This document shows positions 41,768 to 52,640 of a DNA stretch of 64,000 bases, in pieces. The notes under the pieces are model-generated. The model had not been told where the DNA came from. It did no database searches and saw only the letters and a list, made by a program, of their open reading frames with translations. This DNA comes from Breviolum minutum Mf 1.05b.01. Taxonomy: Eukaryota; Sar; Dinophyceae; Suessiales; Symbiodiniaceae. The DNA lies in NCBI GenBank assembly GCA_000507305.1, contig DF240705.1, positions 40,592 through 104,591 on the forward strand, in the 5' to 3' direction. Made by a program: the position numbers and the translations under genes. Position 1 is the stretch's first letter. Each line of letters starts with the position of its first letter.

Positions 41768-42656
41768 TATGTTTTGGTGCAGGTGTTTTTACCTATTTTT
41801 ACATTTTTGCCATTGCACTTTTTTTTGGGTTGCGTGGGCTTTCAGTGGATACGTTTAGGTGGTGCTCCTTTTCTTGTAGTTGCTGGTGGAGCTTGGGTTT
41901 GCAAATTATTCTAGAATTCTCGCCAGTAAACCACCTACTGTAACCACTAAAGTCAGCATTGGCCTCAATAGCTCCTCATTGCAGCCGGGTGCTGGTCACT
42001 TATAGTTGGCCAGCAACTTGCGACATCTTGTGGTGCTCTTTCCTTGACTCAACAACTACAACTGCATCACAATGCTGTTGATGGACAAACTCCCACCCAG
42101 TTCGTAGTGTGATATCCTATATCCCATGAACATCCCATATAAGTGGTGAATCAGCGTTTGATCATCACCAGTGCTTGTCGGTGACCACCAAGATGGCTGG
42201 TAACATGTTGAATCTTGACGTCTTCTTGGACCAAAAACTCCTAAGAGGTAGTGACGAGTGGCTAGTAAATGACATGTTCGTTAGCTATTTCAGAGGAATT
42301 TGTAGGTATGAATATTTGAAAGATACGTGAACAAAAATCACTTGGAAATATAATGCATCCATTGTGGCACCAACATAGTTTGTAGCAAGATTTTCCAACA
42401 GCCTTGTTATAGCTGCTGTAGCTCACCTAAAAATCCAGCATTTAGGTTCGAATATCAACTTCCACCCATCCACTCTCAGAGTTCTGGCGAATCTTCGCCT
42501 TTTTTTATACCAAAAACAGAGAGGTAGATGAAATAATCTAAAATCCAAACCAAGAAACATCATCAAAGCCACTCATCACATCATCTATACAATTATCAAT
42601 AATTGACATTTGGAAACAAACATCTTCAATCCTCATCATCCTTGACGTGTTATCAG

Positions 42657-42866
42657 GTCTTGGTGATTTTGCTCTCTGTCCTAATGTTGGGTGATGATTT
42701 GTCCGGCCTTTCGGCGGTGGGTTGTGCCATGTCCATGGCCGGCTCTGCGTGGTATGGCTATGTCACTCTTGTCAGTGGTCAAGAAGCGTCAGAGTTGAGC
42801 TCCGACAATGCGGATCCAGCCCTGGTTTCCAATTCAGATTCACCACAACGTAAGGAAGGGTTATAA
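42657..42866 (+). CDS. TPT/nucleotide-sugar transporter, terminal exon
   Basis: Acceptor TTATCAG; joins exon 6 to read NMSK + VLVILLSVLMLGDDLSG. The final helix and tail (VGCAMSMAGSAWYGYVTL) carry the G-x-x-x-x-x-x-G-x-x-W-Y end pattern of TPT/DMT carriers. The hydrophilic tail ends at TAA 42864-42866. The last residues (DSPQRKEGL) come from sequence repeated at 38931-38956. Across the window the gene has seven exons over about 8 kb; TM5-6 (between 37812 and 39374) was not found. Confidence 0.7.
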   Translation, partial: VLVILLSVLMLGDDLSGLSAVGCAMSMAGSAWYGYVTLVSGQEASELSSDNADPALVSNSDSPQRKEGL

Positions 42867-42899
42867 GGGTTGGAAGATGAGGTTATTGGGAGATGAGGT

Positions 42900-43000
42900 T
42901 GGGTGGTTTCAAACATGTTTAAATTTTACCCCATGGGGGAATGCACCTTAAATTGACCCTATTAGAATTTATCAGATGGGTTGGTTCAACCACTAACTAG
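42900..43000. repeat. M1 MITE copy after the transporter stop
   Basis: TGGGTGGTTTCAAACATG to CAACCACTAACTAG, 34 bases after the stop codon. Confidence 0.7.
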
Positions 43001-43762
43001 ACTGAGTTTGGGGATAAGATGAGGTGGATATAGGTAGATGAGTTTGAGATACTCTCGAGAGTTGCGATTGGGTTTTATATTTGTTTGGATTCAGTTGGCT
43101 TTTATGTTTGGGGGGTTGTGTGTTTGTGTGTTTTGTTGTTTAGTTTCAGTATCTTTTTGAGATCATTTCTTTACATATATGTTTACCTGGAACCTGTTTG
43201 TCCTCTATTTTTGGCCTTGAACACTCCAAAAGAAGGCCCTTTCCACTCAAAATAAGGGTTATTTGGGTTCCAGGTATATAATATAAGATAATAGAAGCAC
43301 GTATATGCACGCACATTTTGTCTGGGACTGTGCATGGGAACTCGATTCATGTGGTTTTCCAAACGACAAATCTTCGATGTGTTTTCCTCCTCTATCGGGG
43401 AAGGTTGCCTAAATGGCGCGGTGTGTGATGAAGATGTTGGCGGATTGCATGCATAGACTATCCTATATACCCAGATGCGCCATGTATAGAATATTTACCC
43501 ACATTTATTATAGATTGTATCCCAAAGTGGGTAAATATACCATACATGGACATGGGATATATAGATGTTGTTTGAGTTGTTTTCAGAACCAGCTTTTTAA
43601 AAAAACACATCACCCAGATGCTTGCATAGAACAGTTGCGGGGTACCTCCTTTTTTCAGTGTATACTTATACCCGGAGATGTACACCCAAGCTGCTCAACC
43701 CATCGCAAACAGAGATTTGTCGCTGCAAAATGTGGGGCCCCAAAGTTGTAAAGAAAACTCAG

Positions 43763-43860
43763 AGGATCCATGGGACTGGTATATTTGCCTACATGAAAAC
43801 CATAAAATCCATAAACATCAACCAAATGTAGGTATATATTCCATACATGGATCCTATGGG
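43763..43860. repeat. M3 MITE copy
   Basis: GAGGATCCATGGGACTGGTA to ATGGATCCTATGGG with ATTTGCCTACATG and AAATGTAGGTA inside. Confidence 0.7.
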
Positions 43861-43921
43861 ATAGGACAACCCCCCACCCCTTTCGCTGGTTGGGTCGACG
43901 AATCATTGTGATTTCTCGTGT

Positions 43922-44080
43922 ATGCGTCTGCACCCAAATCCAGGAGAGGCGCAGCAAGTGCACTTGACAGTGAGCCTTCAGAGTTTCCATTTTTGGCCGG
44001 TGAAACCGGTCCGCGGTGGGGAATTTGGAGCGGAGCAGCTGAAGGGGATTTTCAGAAAACCTATCCAGATCGACCATGTC
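43922..44080 (+). CDS. Candidate upstream exon of the kinase gene
   Basis: Open sequence of balanced composition ending at a strong GTGAGT donor (44081). Two frames are open; the one from ATG 43922 reads LHPNPGEAQQVHLTV then FRKPIQIDHVV. No kinase motif is visible, so the assignment rests only on position and the donor site. Confidence 0.25.
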
Positions 44081-44289
44081 GTGAGTTGTGTATATGTTTG
44101 CTGGTTTCCGACAATGAAAACCCTCCAAATTCGCCGCTGGATACAAATGCGTTGAGAAAAGGGTCGAGTTAAGTCGAAGGGTTGCCGGTGCTGGTGTTAG
44201 ATGCCATGGAGATCATGGAGAATGCCGGTTTCTGTGTGTAAAATGGCGTTGCTTCTCGTCGTTTTTTTTTGTTGAAGCCCCCTTCGCAG

Positions 44290-44355
44290 GTGATCAAAGA
44301 GAAGGATACTCAGAAGCTCAAAATGTGCAAGACCGTTCCCAAGGCGGCGATCGCC
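44290..44355 (+). CDS. Protein kinase exon: beta-3 lysine region
   Basis: Bounded by CTTCGCAG and GTTTGG. Reads V-I-K-E-K-D-T-Q-K-L-K-M-C-K-T-V-P-K, resembling the beta-2/beta-3 strands of CAMK/CDPK-type kinases, with the Lys of C-K-T-V in the ATP-anchoring position. It opens a series of + strand exons (to 56955) that together contain HRDLKP, DFG and an APE-like motif. The Gly-rich loop exon was not identified. Confidence 0.5.
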
Positions 44356-44685
44356 GTTTGGGGGGGGGCCGGGATACCATCATGGAAATCTAAGGGTAGC
44401 CCAACCCTCCACAAGGCCTCCCTTGAAATAAGGTCTGAATCTGGTCAATTTGAATCGCGACCTCGCACGACCTGCCCCAAAAGGTAGCTCAGGAATATCT
44501 AGCTGAAATATTATCATTTAGCGTCACATTATTTGGAAAAAACGTGAGCCGCCAGCTATTTCCTGCAGGGTTTTAACGTGGCATCATTGGGTGGGGGGAA
44601 AGGTTGGGTACCCGCGGTTGCATCCAGGCGAGAGTCCGACGTGCCAGCAATGTTATGGAGAAGTTGAGCGCATTACAGGCGAACA

Positions 44686-44860
44686 GATGGATCCCATGGA
44701 TGGGATCCATGGGACAAAACGGTATATTTACCTACATGAAAAGCATAAAGAATCCAACCGCATGTAGGTAAAATCCAACCAACTGTAGGTAAAATACATT
44801 CAAATGTAGGTAAAATCCACCCATGTAGGTAAATATGCCATACATCATGGATCCTATGGG
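44686..44860. repeat. M3 MITE with internal tandem expansion
   Basis: Termini GGATCCCATGGATGGGATCCATGGG and ATGGATCCTATGGG. The right arm has been multiplied into four ~20-bp units of ATGTAGGTAAAATCCA type at 44761-44835. Confidence 0.8.
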
Positions 44861-44951
44861 TTAGGTATAATAGACTCCATCCAAAATGGTCACAAAACGA
44901 AGGTTGAAAAACGGGTTCCCGGATGTTGCAAAAGATATGATGATTCCTTAA

Positions 44952-45028
44952 CTATAGGTGGTGGCCCTACCTGGGGAAAATTACCATTTTGACTAATATT
45001 TTTGGGATGGGTTGAAACCACCAATTAG
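44952..45028. repeat. M1 MITE, internally deleted
   Basis: CTATAGGTGGTGG then CCCTACCTGGGG, lacking the GTTTCAAATA-TTTTCA section, to GTTGAAACCACCAATTAG. Confidence 0.65.
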
Positions 45029-45379
45029 TTAAACCCTTACTTGAAAAAAAGGGGTGAAACTCGTTTTCACCAACCCCTTGGTGGTTGGACGACTCCAGGA
45101 TTCTTGGTTTTTTGAAGATCCATAAGAGGTGATTCAAGCCGCCGTGACGTTTTTCAGAAGTCTCAGCTGGAGGTCACTTATACAACCTCTACAAAAAGGT
45201 CACGTATACCGTATAACCATCCCAAACAGGTCACAAAGAATTGCCAGGTATATATGTCATTTTTGGTTATTTTTACAGCTCTTGGGACTTTCCACCTCGT
45301 TTTTTTTTTAATGCCCACGGTTTTTAAACCAAAAAAACATACACACCAGAACCCCCGCATGCCTTCGCCACGGCCGCAG

Positions 45380-45433
45380 GAGTTGCAGCATCCACATATC
45401 TCCAGCATTACCGACTTGATGGAGGAGCAAAAC
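45380..45433 (+). CDS. Protein kinase exon: alpha-C/beta-4 region
   Basis: Between GGCCGCAG and GTCTCT. Reads E-L-Q-H-P-H-I-S-S-I-T-D-L-M-E-E-Q-N (18 codons), the L-x-H-P-x-I...D-x-x-E segment of kinases. Joins in phase to 46735. Confidence 0.55.
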
Positions 45434-45642
45434 GTCTCTAAAACGAACAGCCTCCAAAAGGAGCCCCTTGAAAATATGGCCAACCTCCCAAGGAGGAAAT
45501 TATCGGGACATTTGGCAGGTTGATTTTGGGAAATCCGGGAGATTTTTTGGAAACTTTTTTTGGAGATTTAATAAGGGGAAATTGTGCGTTTTTTTAAACC
45601 TACAATTTGGTAAACTTGAATTATGGGAAAAATCAACCAAAA

Positions 45643-45740
45643 CTAGGTGGTGGTTTCAAAGATTTTTTCTTTTCACCCCTACCTGGGGAAGATTCCCATT
45701 TTGACTAATATTTTTCAAATGGGTTGGAACCACTAACCAG
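45643..45740. repeat. M1 MITE copy
   Basis: CTAGGTGGTGGTTTCAAAG to GGAACCACTAACCAG with full internal blocks. Confidence 0.8.
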
Positions 45741-46734
45741 TAAATCAGTTCTTGAACTGGAAAGAGTTTGGGGAAGTCTATATTTGAAATTGTGGCAACT
45801 CTCAAGTTTAGTTTCAAAGTTCGACCCGGCAAATTTGCCCTGGCCGCAAAGGGAAGACGTAGTCTTCCAACCATCAATTTTCCGGGGCGAGCTGTTCGTT
45901 TTGGAGAGTCTTTTTTTCTTCACGATTGTGATCAGTTGAACCATCCGAATCTTTTTGTTGCGTTTTTTTTTGTAGGGGATGAACTCCAACTACCGTTGTT
46001 TAATATAGATTGAATATAGGGATGACAAATATATGCCACTACTTAACTTGACAATCATTTACCCATTAAAAGAGATGACCTGCTTGCTGACATGGTGGAA
46101 GAGCCAGGTTATAATAATATATGTGTTTTTTGAGAATGAGGACGTGACATATTGGGTTTCGAGAATCAAAAAATATGTTCTTATTGGCGGATATAAATCT
46201 GAGATGTTCTTTTTGAGATATCATCGCAAACATGAAGAAAAACGACAAAAAGACACAACTAGTGAGAACATTTTTCAAACATAAAAACTTCCAGGTCGGT
46301 CCGTTCCCTTTTTTTCCTTTTCTGAATTGGACTTCAGCCACCTTTTTGTTGGAAGTCCTCGAGTTTGCCTTTAGGGTTTGTTGGGTAAACCATGGGCGCG
46401 TGGAAATTCCACTAAGGATATGGTGAACCATGTCATTCAACAAAAATCCCTGAAGCTTTTCTTCCACTTGGTGATTCTTCTCATCCAAAATGTGGTGGTT
46501 TCTGTTGTTTCTCTTTTTTTGTTCCCACGGTTTCATGTCAGTTATCTAAACTTTAAAATGGTTTCCATGGTTTCCATGGTTTCATTTGTTTTTTACATGG
46601 TTTCCAGGGTTTAATGCTAGTTTAAAATCGGAATGTAGTGATATATATCACCCTCACTCATGGTAATTTGTTCACTCATTTCCCCTATTTCACTCCAGTG
46701 ATGAATTCATCCCGAAACTGTCGAGGATGACAAG

Positions 46735-46779
46735 AATTACTACATCATCAGTGACTACTACATGGGTGGAGACGTGCAG
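46735..46779 (+). CDS. Protein kinase exon: hinge region
   Basis: Reads N-Y-Y-I-I-S-D-Y-Y-M-G-G-D-V-Q after GATGACAAG, ending before GCTCAT (GC donor). Y-I-x-x-D/E-Y-x-x-G-G-D/E is the hinge and alpha-D start of CAMK-type kinases. The 28 bases upstream (HPETVEDDK in frame) could be an alternative exon extension. Confidence 0.65.
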
Positions 46780-46885
46780 GCTCATGTGGTGGATGTTGAT
46801 GTGGTGGGTCAAACCATGTGGAACCGCAAAACAGGTTTTTGGTCTTGGTGAATGATGATCATTCAGCTGATGATATCATATGATA

Positions 46886-46983
46886 CTGGTTGGTGGTTTC
46901 AAACATTTTTTATTTTCATCCCTATTTGGGGAAGATTTCCAATTTGACTAATATTTTTCAAATGGGTTGAAACCACCAACTAG
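46886..46983. repeat. M1 MITE reference copy with target duplication
   Basis: CTGGTTGGTGGTTTCAA to TTGAAACCACCAACTAG: 17-base inverted termini around TTTTTATTTTCATCCC, TATTTGGGGAAGAT and ATTTGACTAATATTTTTCAA. ATATGATA(CT) flanks both sides (46878-46887 and 46984-46993). Confidence 0.88.
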
Positions 46984-47062
46984 ATATGATACTATGCCAT
47001 TTGAGATGATGATTAAGATTTTTTCGCGAGGAAATTCAGCCAGTTTTAAATGATATGGAGGA

Positions 47063-47162
47063 GGTTTCCGAAAATAATGGTACCCCCAAATCATCCATTT
47101 TAATAGGGTTTTCCATTATAAACCATCCATTTGGGGTACCCCTATTTTTGGAAACGCCCATA
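47063..47162. repeat. M7 palindromic MITE
   Basis: GGTTTCCGAAAATAATGGTACCCCC to GGGTACCCCTATTTTTGGAAACG, with GGGTTTTCCATTATAAACC in the centre. Confidence 0.75.
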
Positions 47163-47505
47163 TATTCACAGAGTTTTTCATGCAATCCATGGATGGGTTT
47201 ACCCAACACTTCATCGTCCCGCGGGTTTTGATGCTTGCGGAGATGACCTTTCGAAATTCTTTGGTTTCGGCATACATTGATCTACCAAGAAAGGACACAT
47301 GTTTGTAGGGAAAGCCTGGAGTTCATACAGCACTTAAGTCTGAGACATACCTACTGGAGGTTTTTTTTTTTGAAGGAAATGGTATCCATGGGTATCCATG
47401 AGTTATCCTGTGACTCAGGGTCGAAGATATTGTGATTGGAAAAAATCTGGCGAATTCAATCTGGAGTGACAAAGCCCCTAAGAAAAATCGGAATCTTTTC
47501 TAGAT

Positions 47506-47601
47506 CCCATAGGATCCATGGGACTGGCATATTTACCTACATTTACCATAAAAATCAACCATCCATGTAGGTAAATATATCAGTCCCATGGATCCTATGG
47601 G
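47506..47601. repeat. M3 palindromic MITE, complete
   Basis: CCCATAGGATCCATGGGACTG and CAGTCCCATGGATCCTATGGG are perfect 21-base inverted termini. Confidence 0.85.
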
Positions 47602-47696
47602 CTATCAGCTGGGAAACGCTGAGAGATTTGTCCACCACCAACATGGCATAACTTGGGGACCACTTTTCACATGCTTTGGGAAGGGAGAAACATATA

Positions 47697-47870
47697 CACA
47701 TGTATATATATATATATATGTGTGTGTAGTTTTATTGCACACACATAAATACACATCTATATACATAACACATATATATATATATATATATATGCATTAT
47801 ATACACATATTCATACACACACATATATATTTATATAAACACACGCACACAGATATACATACTAAGTCAA
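47697..47870. repeat. TA/CA microsatellite cluster
   Basis: Alternating TATATA, GTGTGT and CACACA runs. The open frame across it (poly Y/I/H/T) is a by-product. Confidence 0.8.
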
Positions 47871-47940
47871 GCCATGCTTAAAAAAACGTAATGAGGTTCA
47901 GAAACGCTGAGTAAAACATCACCTTTCTGTGATCCCTGAG

Positions 47941-48009
47941 GATTGGTTGGAACGCATGGATGAAGGAAATTGGCTACAAGAAGCCACATGTGCAGCCTAT
48001 GTCCGGCAG
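47941..48009 (+). CDS. Protein kinase exon: alpha-D/alpha-E
   Basis: After GATCCCTGAG, 23 codons: D-W-L-E-R-M-D-E-G-N-W-L-Q-E-A, then TCAAYVRQ, ending at CAG before GTTGGG. E-A-x-C-A-A-Y-x-R-Q is typical of dinoflagellate kinases. In-frame joins both sides (GGDVQ + DWLERM; YVRQ + LSLEF). Confidence 0.65.
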
Positions 48010-48519
48010 GTTGGGAACGTTGGATGAAGGTTGGTTGGTTGTGTGGTTGGTTTTGAAAAAGGTTGGTTGCTTGGTTGGTTGGATCTAGTTTTATAAAGGA
48101 TGTCAGAAAAGTATGTATATATGGATGGATCTTTTACTTGTACTTGATGAATTGATCCATGATTCATTAAATAGGGAAGTTTTATCCTGATTTTCATGAA
48201 TTAGTTTCATACATAGGGACATGTTTAAAGGGCCTCCAAGATGAAAAGTCAACTTCCTTTAGCGGCTTTGAGCGTTTGGCTGGAGTGTAAAAGATGTTGG
48301 ACATGTAACTTCCTTCCTACTTCAGGGTAAAGACGCTGAAGTGTCCAGTCTATACTTGATATGTTCGAGAGGGATGCTCGCACTGAAAAATTACAAGCTC
48401 TATAAACTCGTGGTAAACTAAATATAGCAATGGAACATGGACCTTTTTGGAGATGTATTTCCTATTTGAAATATCCCCCTCCCAATTACCTGTGCATTAT
48501 GAGGGACGTAGGGTCCCAA

Positions 48520-49050
48520 AATCAGACCCATTTTGCACAGAAGTTAGCTTTCATGATGTATGGGCTATCATTTTGTACAAGGCACTGGTTGGAAGAAGAG
48601 TCTACCTAGGAGCCCCATTTTGTACATCACTAAATCACAAGCTGTGCTTTTGTAGGGGTTTCCATTTTGTACTAGATGAGCCTTTTTTGAATGTTGTTTC
48701 TTTTTGAGTTCTGTACGAGTTCTCGAGTTATGACTCAATTTGTGATGTAAGTCTCTATGGTCTCTACCTCGTAGCGATACACCATCCCATTGGGCACAGC
48801 TGTCGCCACAGCACAAACCCATTTTTTTGCAAAATGGGGGCCTGGGAAGGCCAATGGGGCACATGAGATTGCATAATCAGAGCTCCCTATTTTGTACACG
48901 GTTTTCTTGTGATTCAGATAGATGGTGGCTGATATTCTGTTCATGACTTTTTTTGGGTTCAATGATGAGGGATCCCATTCTCCACTAATTTTTGTTTCTG
49001 TTTGTGGTGGTGGTTCTCATTTTGCACCAGATTTTGTGCAAAATGGCTAC
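48520..49050. repeat. Cluster of CATTTTGTAC-type motifs
   Basis: At least seven variants of CCCATTTTGTACA occur (about 48527, 48569, 48614, 48661, 48819, 48887, 49018), some in inverted orientation (TTTTGTGCAAAATGG). The sequence between them is not obviously repeated. Confidence 0.6.
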
Positions 49051-49500
49051 CCCCTACCTCCAATGCTAATTTCAAGGGGGATTTTGAAATGGGGATATTC
49101 CATCCTGCTATGTTAGTTCACCAGAGGGTAATTCTTGGTTCGAATTGCATATTGGCCATCCTGGCAGGAATCCTTCCTTACTGGAAGCCCCCAACAGATC
49201 GGTCACTCCGGTGACGAGTTGGTCGATTTAGAGTATCAACCGGGGGGGCTTGTAATCAGCAATCTTCATTGGGGGCGGAAGTACCAACAAAAAACCATAT
49301 GATACACACATGGCACTTGATATACGGAGATGAAGTACGGGGTCCATCATAAGGACCTTGTTACATGGGAAAATCAACCCTAAAGATTGACAGGTATTGT
49401 CCCTTGGTGATGTAGGGTTTCTCCAAGTTTTTAGGGTTGCAAGTGATTATGGCAAACCCTGAAGTAGTACTTGTACCATTATATAGTGACCACTACCACC

Positions 49501-49606
49501 TTGTTGGTGGTTTGTTTTTTTTTTGTTGGGGGAAAATAGCGGGAGAAATGATTCCCAAGTTGACCACATACTTACTTATCAAATGGGTGATTTAACCACC
49601 ACCTAG
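49501..49606. repeat. Diverged M1 MITE copy
   Basis: TTGTTGGTGGTTTG to TTTAACCACCACCTAG with a weakened interior. Confidence 0.5.
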
Positions 49607-50436
49607 CCAGCTAATAATATGGGTATTACCATTAATACCCGGTATGGAATATGTTTCATTTTCCCCATTTCGCAGGTTTTGAACACCTTAGGTCACCCAG
49701 AATGATTCAATTCCATGAAACAGGAGAACGGTGTCAAGTTTTCCACTCCGTAAAACGAAGAGCCCGTTCAAAAGCTCGGACTGAAAAAAATCAAAGTCAA
49801 CTGAACGGCCTTTGAAACATTGGTAAAACTTGTTTTTTTTAGGCCCAAGCCCTGGGTGACCGTTGGAAACTCATCATCACAACCTTTTACTAAGGGGCCT
49901 TAAACCCTTGTGAACACCAGTGTTTTGGCGCCCAAAAAGGAAAACAATAAAAAACATCAGTCAGTCTGGGAACCTCCGTCATCGCCCAAATGGACTCTGC
50001 CAGACTTTATTGGCCTTGAGTCATAGCCATGCAGCGCAGGCGTCGAGGGGAAGTTGGCTGGAAAGTTGCAAGACCTGAACCACGGTTCATCATTTTGAGC
50101 CACGAAACAGAACCCTTTTACTGTCCATTATACTGGTAGTTTAAGAGGGATCCTCATAATGGTAGTGTATTATAATCCCCACATAACTACTGGGTCGTAT
50201 AATCCCATACATATACCCTAAACAACCAGGTTTTTTCGTCATTGCTCAATTTTCTGCTATGGCAGATCATATTTTTCCAGTTACAAACACATCCAGTTTT
50301 TGCCTCTCTAAAACCTGACAAAAGAGATAGTGGGGGTTGGACATGTAGTTCACCTCCCGCCTTTGACATTTTCTTTCTGGCTGTTTTCAAGTTCAAGGTT
50401 AACAAACCAGAACGGAACGTGCTTTGATGTCGGCAG

Positions 50437-50478
50437 TTGTCTCTTGAGTTTTCTTTGTGGCATGCTTCACACTGGAGG
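50437..50478 (+). CDS. Protein kinase exon: end of alpha-E
   Basis: Between CGGCAG and GTCTCG, 14 codons: L-S-L-E-F-S-L-W-H-A-S-H-W-R. It fits the L-x-A-L-x-x-x-H segment right before HRDLKP, and both joins are in phase 0. Short, so less certain alone than the adjoining exons. Confidence 0.5.
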
Positions 50479-50607
50479 GTCTCGCGTCAAAGGTCTTGAG
50501 AGTCTTCGCAGTGATGCTGCAAATGAGACCTAAAACGTGAATGATGCTAACAACTGTGGTCCCTAATCCTTATGGTACTGAAGTCTCATGCATTCTATGC
50601 AGTAATA

Positions 50608-50720
50608 CAGGGGTCATTAAATTATCTTTGGGAAATCAAACAATATAAATCCATGGAAAATTTCAGGGATTTCCCTTATAACAATGCATTGTTTGGGTTG
50701 GTGTCAAATAATGACCCCTG
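50608..50720. repeat. M6 palindromic MITE
   Basis: CAGGGGTCATTAAATTA and AAATAATGACCCCTG ends, with CAAACAATATAAA and CATTGTTTGG inside. Confidence 0.75.
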
Positions 50721-51757
50721 TTAATCATTAATTGAACTAGTTGATTCAAAAGGTGGAGCTTCATCCCTTTTTAATCACCCAAAAAAATCAAACTTCCAAG
50801 GCGTAAAGTTTACAAGGTTTACATTTTGCTTCTCCGATCCCAGAAGCAAAATCGGAAAAAAAATCCCCACACATCCAAAGAACCACCGATCCAGAGGTAT
50901 CCCTTTCAGAGTCATCGAAGATAGATGTTCAACATGGTCCTTTTTGGTACATTTTTCTTTTGTTGGATTTATCCAGGCCTTTCGTGTCAGTGAGGTTTTG
51001 CCAGGAGGGTTTCTTGGATTCAAACACCTCTATGTTGATAAATCTTTTGGCCCCCCCGAACTTTTTTCAGATTCAGACTCATATATATTTTTTTTTAAAA
51101 ATCGAAAAGGTAGGAGTTTTTTTTCATTTTTTTTTTAAAAAGAGGTCATCAGGTGATTGATTCATCAATATGGTACATTCTTCCATTGCTATCGAAGGAT
51201 TTGCTATCGAAGTTAAACATGGATATGGCGAAAGTTTGGCGAAAGTAAATTTTTTATTCAGCGAAGATGTCCTTTTCCGCGTGAAAGAATTTAGAACAAC
51301 CCTCATATAGATATCCCATTTTAGGGGTTCTTCAATCATTTCTATTGAGTAGTGCCGTTCATTCATTCTGATATCCTGACACATCATTTCATTTGTGGAT
51401 GTTTGAACAGTTCCGAGTGGAAAAGAAACGCCATTGACATCGGGTAGACCCTCCACGTGCAATTGCATCGTGATGTTTAAGATTTTAGCTGTTTGTATCT
51501 TCGTCACGTTTTTCTTTGCCAACTGAAAGTATTTATAGGGATATGTATATATATATATATATACCTGGACCTTCCAAAGGGTGCCAAATGGTTTTAAAGG
51601 GTGTCAATTAACCATCCCTTGGGGTTTATTTGGCACCCCTTGGAAGGTGCTGGTATATATGATACGAATGCTGTATCCATTGTATATGGGCGCCATCACC
51701 GAAACCTCCGGATATATTTTCCAACCATTCCACCACGGGGCCCACGGGGGTGATCAG

Positions 51758-51823
51758 GTGTACCACCGCGATTTGAAGCCCAGTAGTCTTCTGCTTACCA
51801 CCAAGTTGCCTGATGCGGTTATC
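51758..51823 (+). CDS. Protein kinase exon: catalytic loop HRDLKPSS
   Basis: After GGTGATCAG reads V-Y-H-R-D-L-K-P-S-S-L-L-L-T-T-K-L-P-D-A, then VIK. H-R-D-L-K-P is the kinase catalytic loop with the proton-acceptor Asp present; S-S replaces the commoner x-N, as in a dinoflagellate subset. It ends before GCCGCA (GC donor) so that VIK joins VVDFG at 52579. Confidence 0.75.
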
Positions 51824-52214
51824 AAGGCCGCACGGACCTGCGGGATGCTGGAGAAAAAGTGTAAAAATTCAAAAATTTCCCGAGAAATCATAGGGAGAAT
51901 CACAATCATCCCATGCCAAAAAATTGTCGCAGGAATTGTTTTTTCGGAAGCTTTTGGCAGGTGGAACCTTAATATGAAAATAATCTCGTTACTTTATTCC
52001 TGACACAAGTCCGGCTATCAGTCTGAAATGCTCAGATTGAATTCCAAGAGGACACCATCTCTAATTTAATCAATCCTAATTCAATTTGTGCTGCCCTCCC
52101 TGAAACTAACATAGCACCTGAATCACTGGGGGTTCCGAAGATGAGTTTCCTTCTAGGGCCAGTTGCAATCAGCAATTTTGTCTTAGGTTGAGCCAGGCTG
52201 AAAGAAATCCTTTT

Positions 52215-52314
52215 CTGGTTGGTGATTTCAAACATTTTTTATTTTCACCCCTACCTGGGGAAGATTCCCAATTTGACGAGCATATTTTTCAAAGGGGTTG
52301 AAACCACCAACTAG
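52215..52314. repeat. M1 MITE copy
   Basis: CTGGTTGGTGATTTCAAAC to GTTGAAACCACCAACTAG; TTTT on both sides may be the target remnant. Confidence 0.8.
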
Positions 52315-52349
52315 TTTTTGTTGATCTAGAGGAGTATACGAGGAGTATA

Positions 52350-52473
52350 CAGGGATCATTAAATTGGACACCATTTTTTTTTGGGCGGAGCAAACTTGAT
52401 GCTAGTATCTTAAGTGTAAAAAATTCAGGGATTTTTCCCGAAAATAAGAGCAGATTGTCATATAATGACCCCT
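52350..52473. repeat. M6 MITE copy
   Basis: CAGGGATCATTAAATTGG to TATAATGACCCCT. Confidence 0.65.
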
Positions 52474-52578
52474 CAAATACTACCCTTTAATAGAGATAAA
52501 TTCATTGTACTCCTTTTCAACGAGAATCCCTTGAAATCACTACGACCATTGGAAATGCCTTTTCCCACCCGTGGAAAG

Positions 52579-52640
52579 GTGGTGGATTTTGGCATTGCTC
52601 ACATTCTGGACCCAGACAATTCGTCCCTTGGCCTCATGAG
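52579..52640 (+). CDS. Protein kinase exon: DFG motif
   Basis: After GTGGAAAG reads V-V-D-F-G-I-A-H-I-L-D-P-D-N-S-S, then LGLM. D-F-G is the magnesium-binding motif. The activation segment continues at 53741; no GT donor is visible at 52640. Confidence 0.7.

Noticed and set aside
47588-47881. 97-codon + strand ORF rich in Tyr, Ile, His and Thr
   Set aside because: It is a translation of TA/CA microsatellites.
51581-51757. Extending the HRDLKP exon upstream as one 140-codon protein
   Set aside because: The upstream part overlaps an inverted repeat (GGGTGCCAAATGG / TTTGGCACCCCTT near 51590-51640) and a clear acceptor precedes VYHRD.
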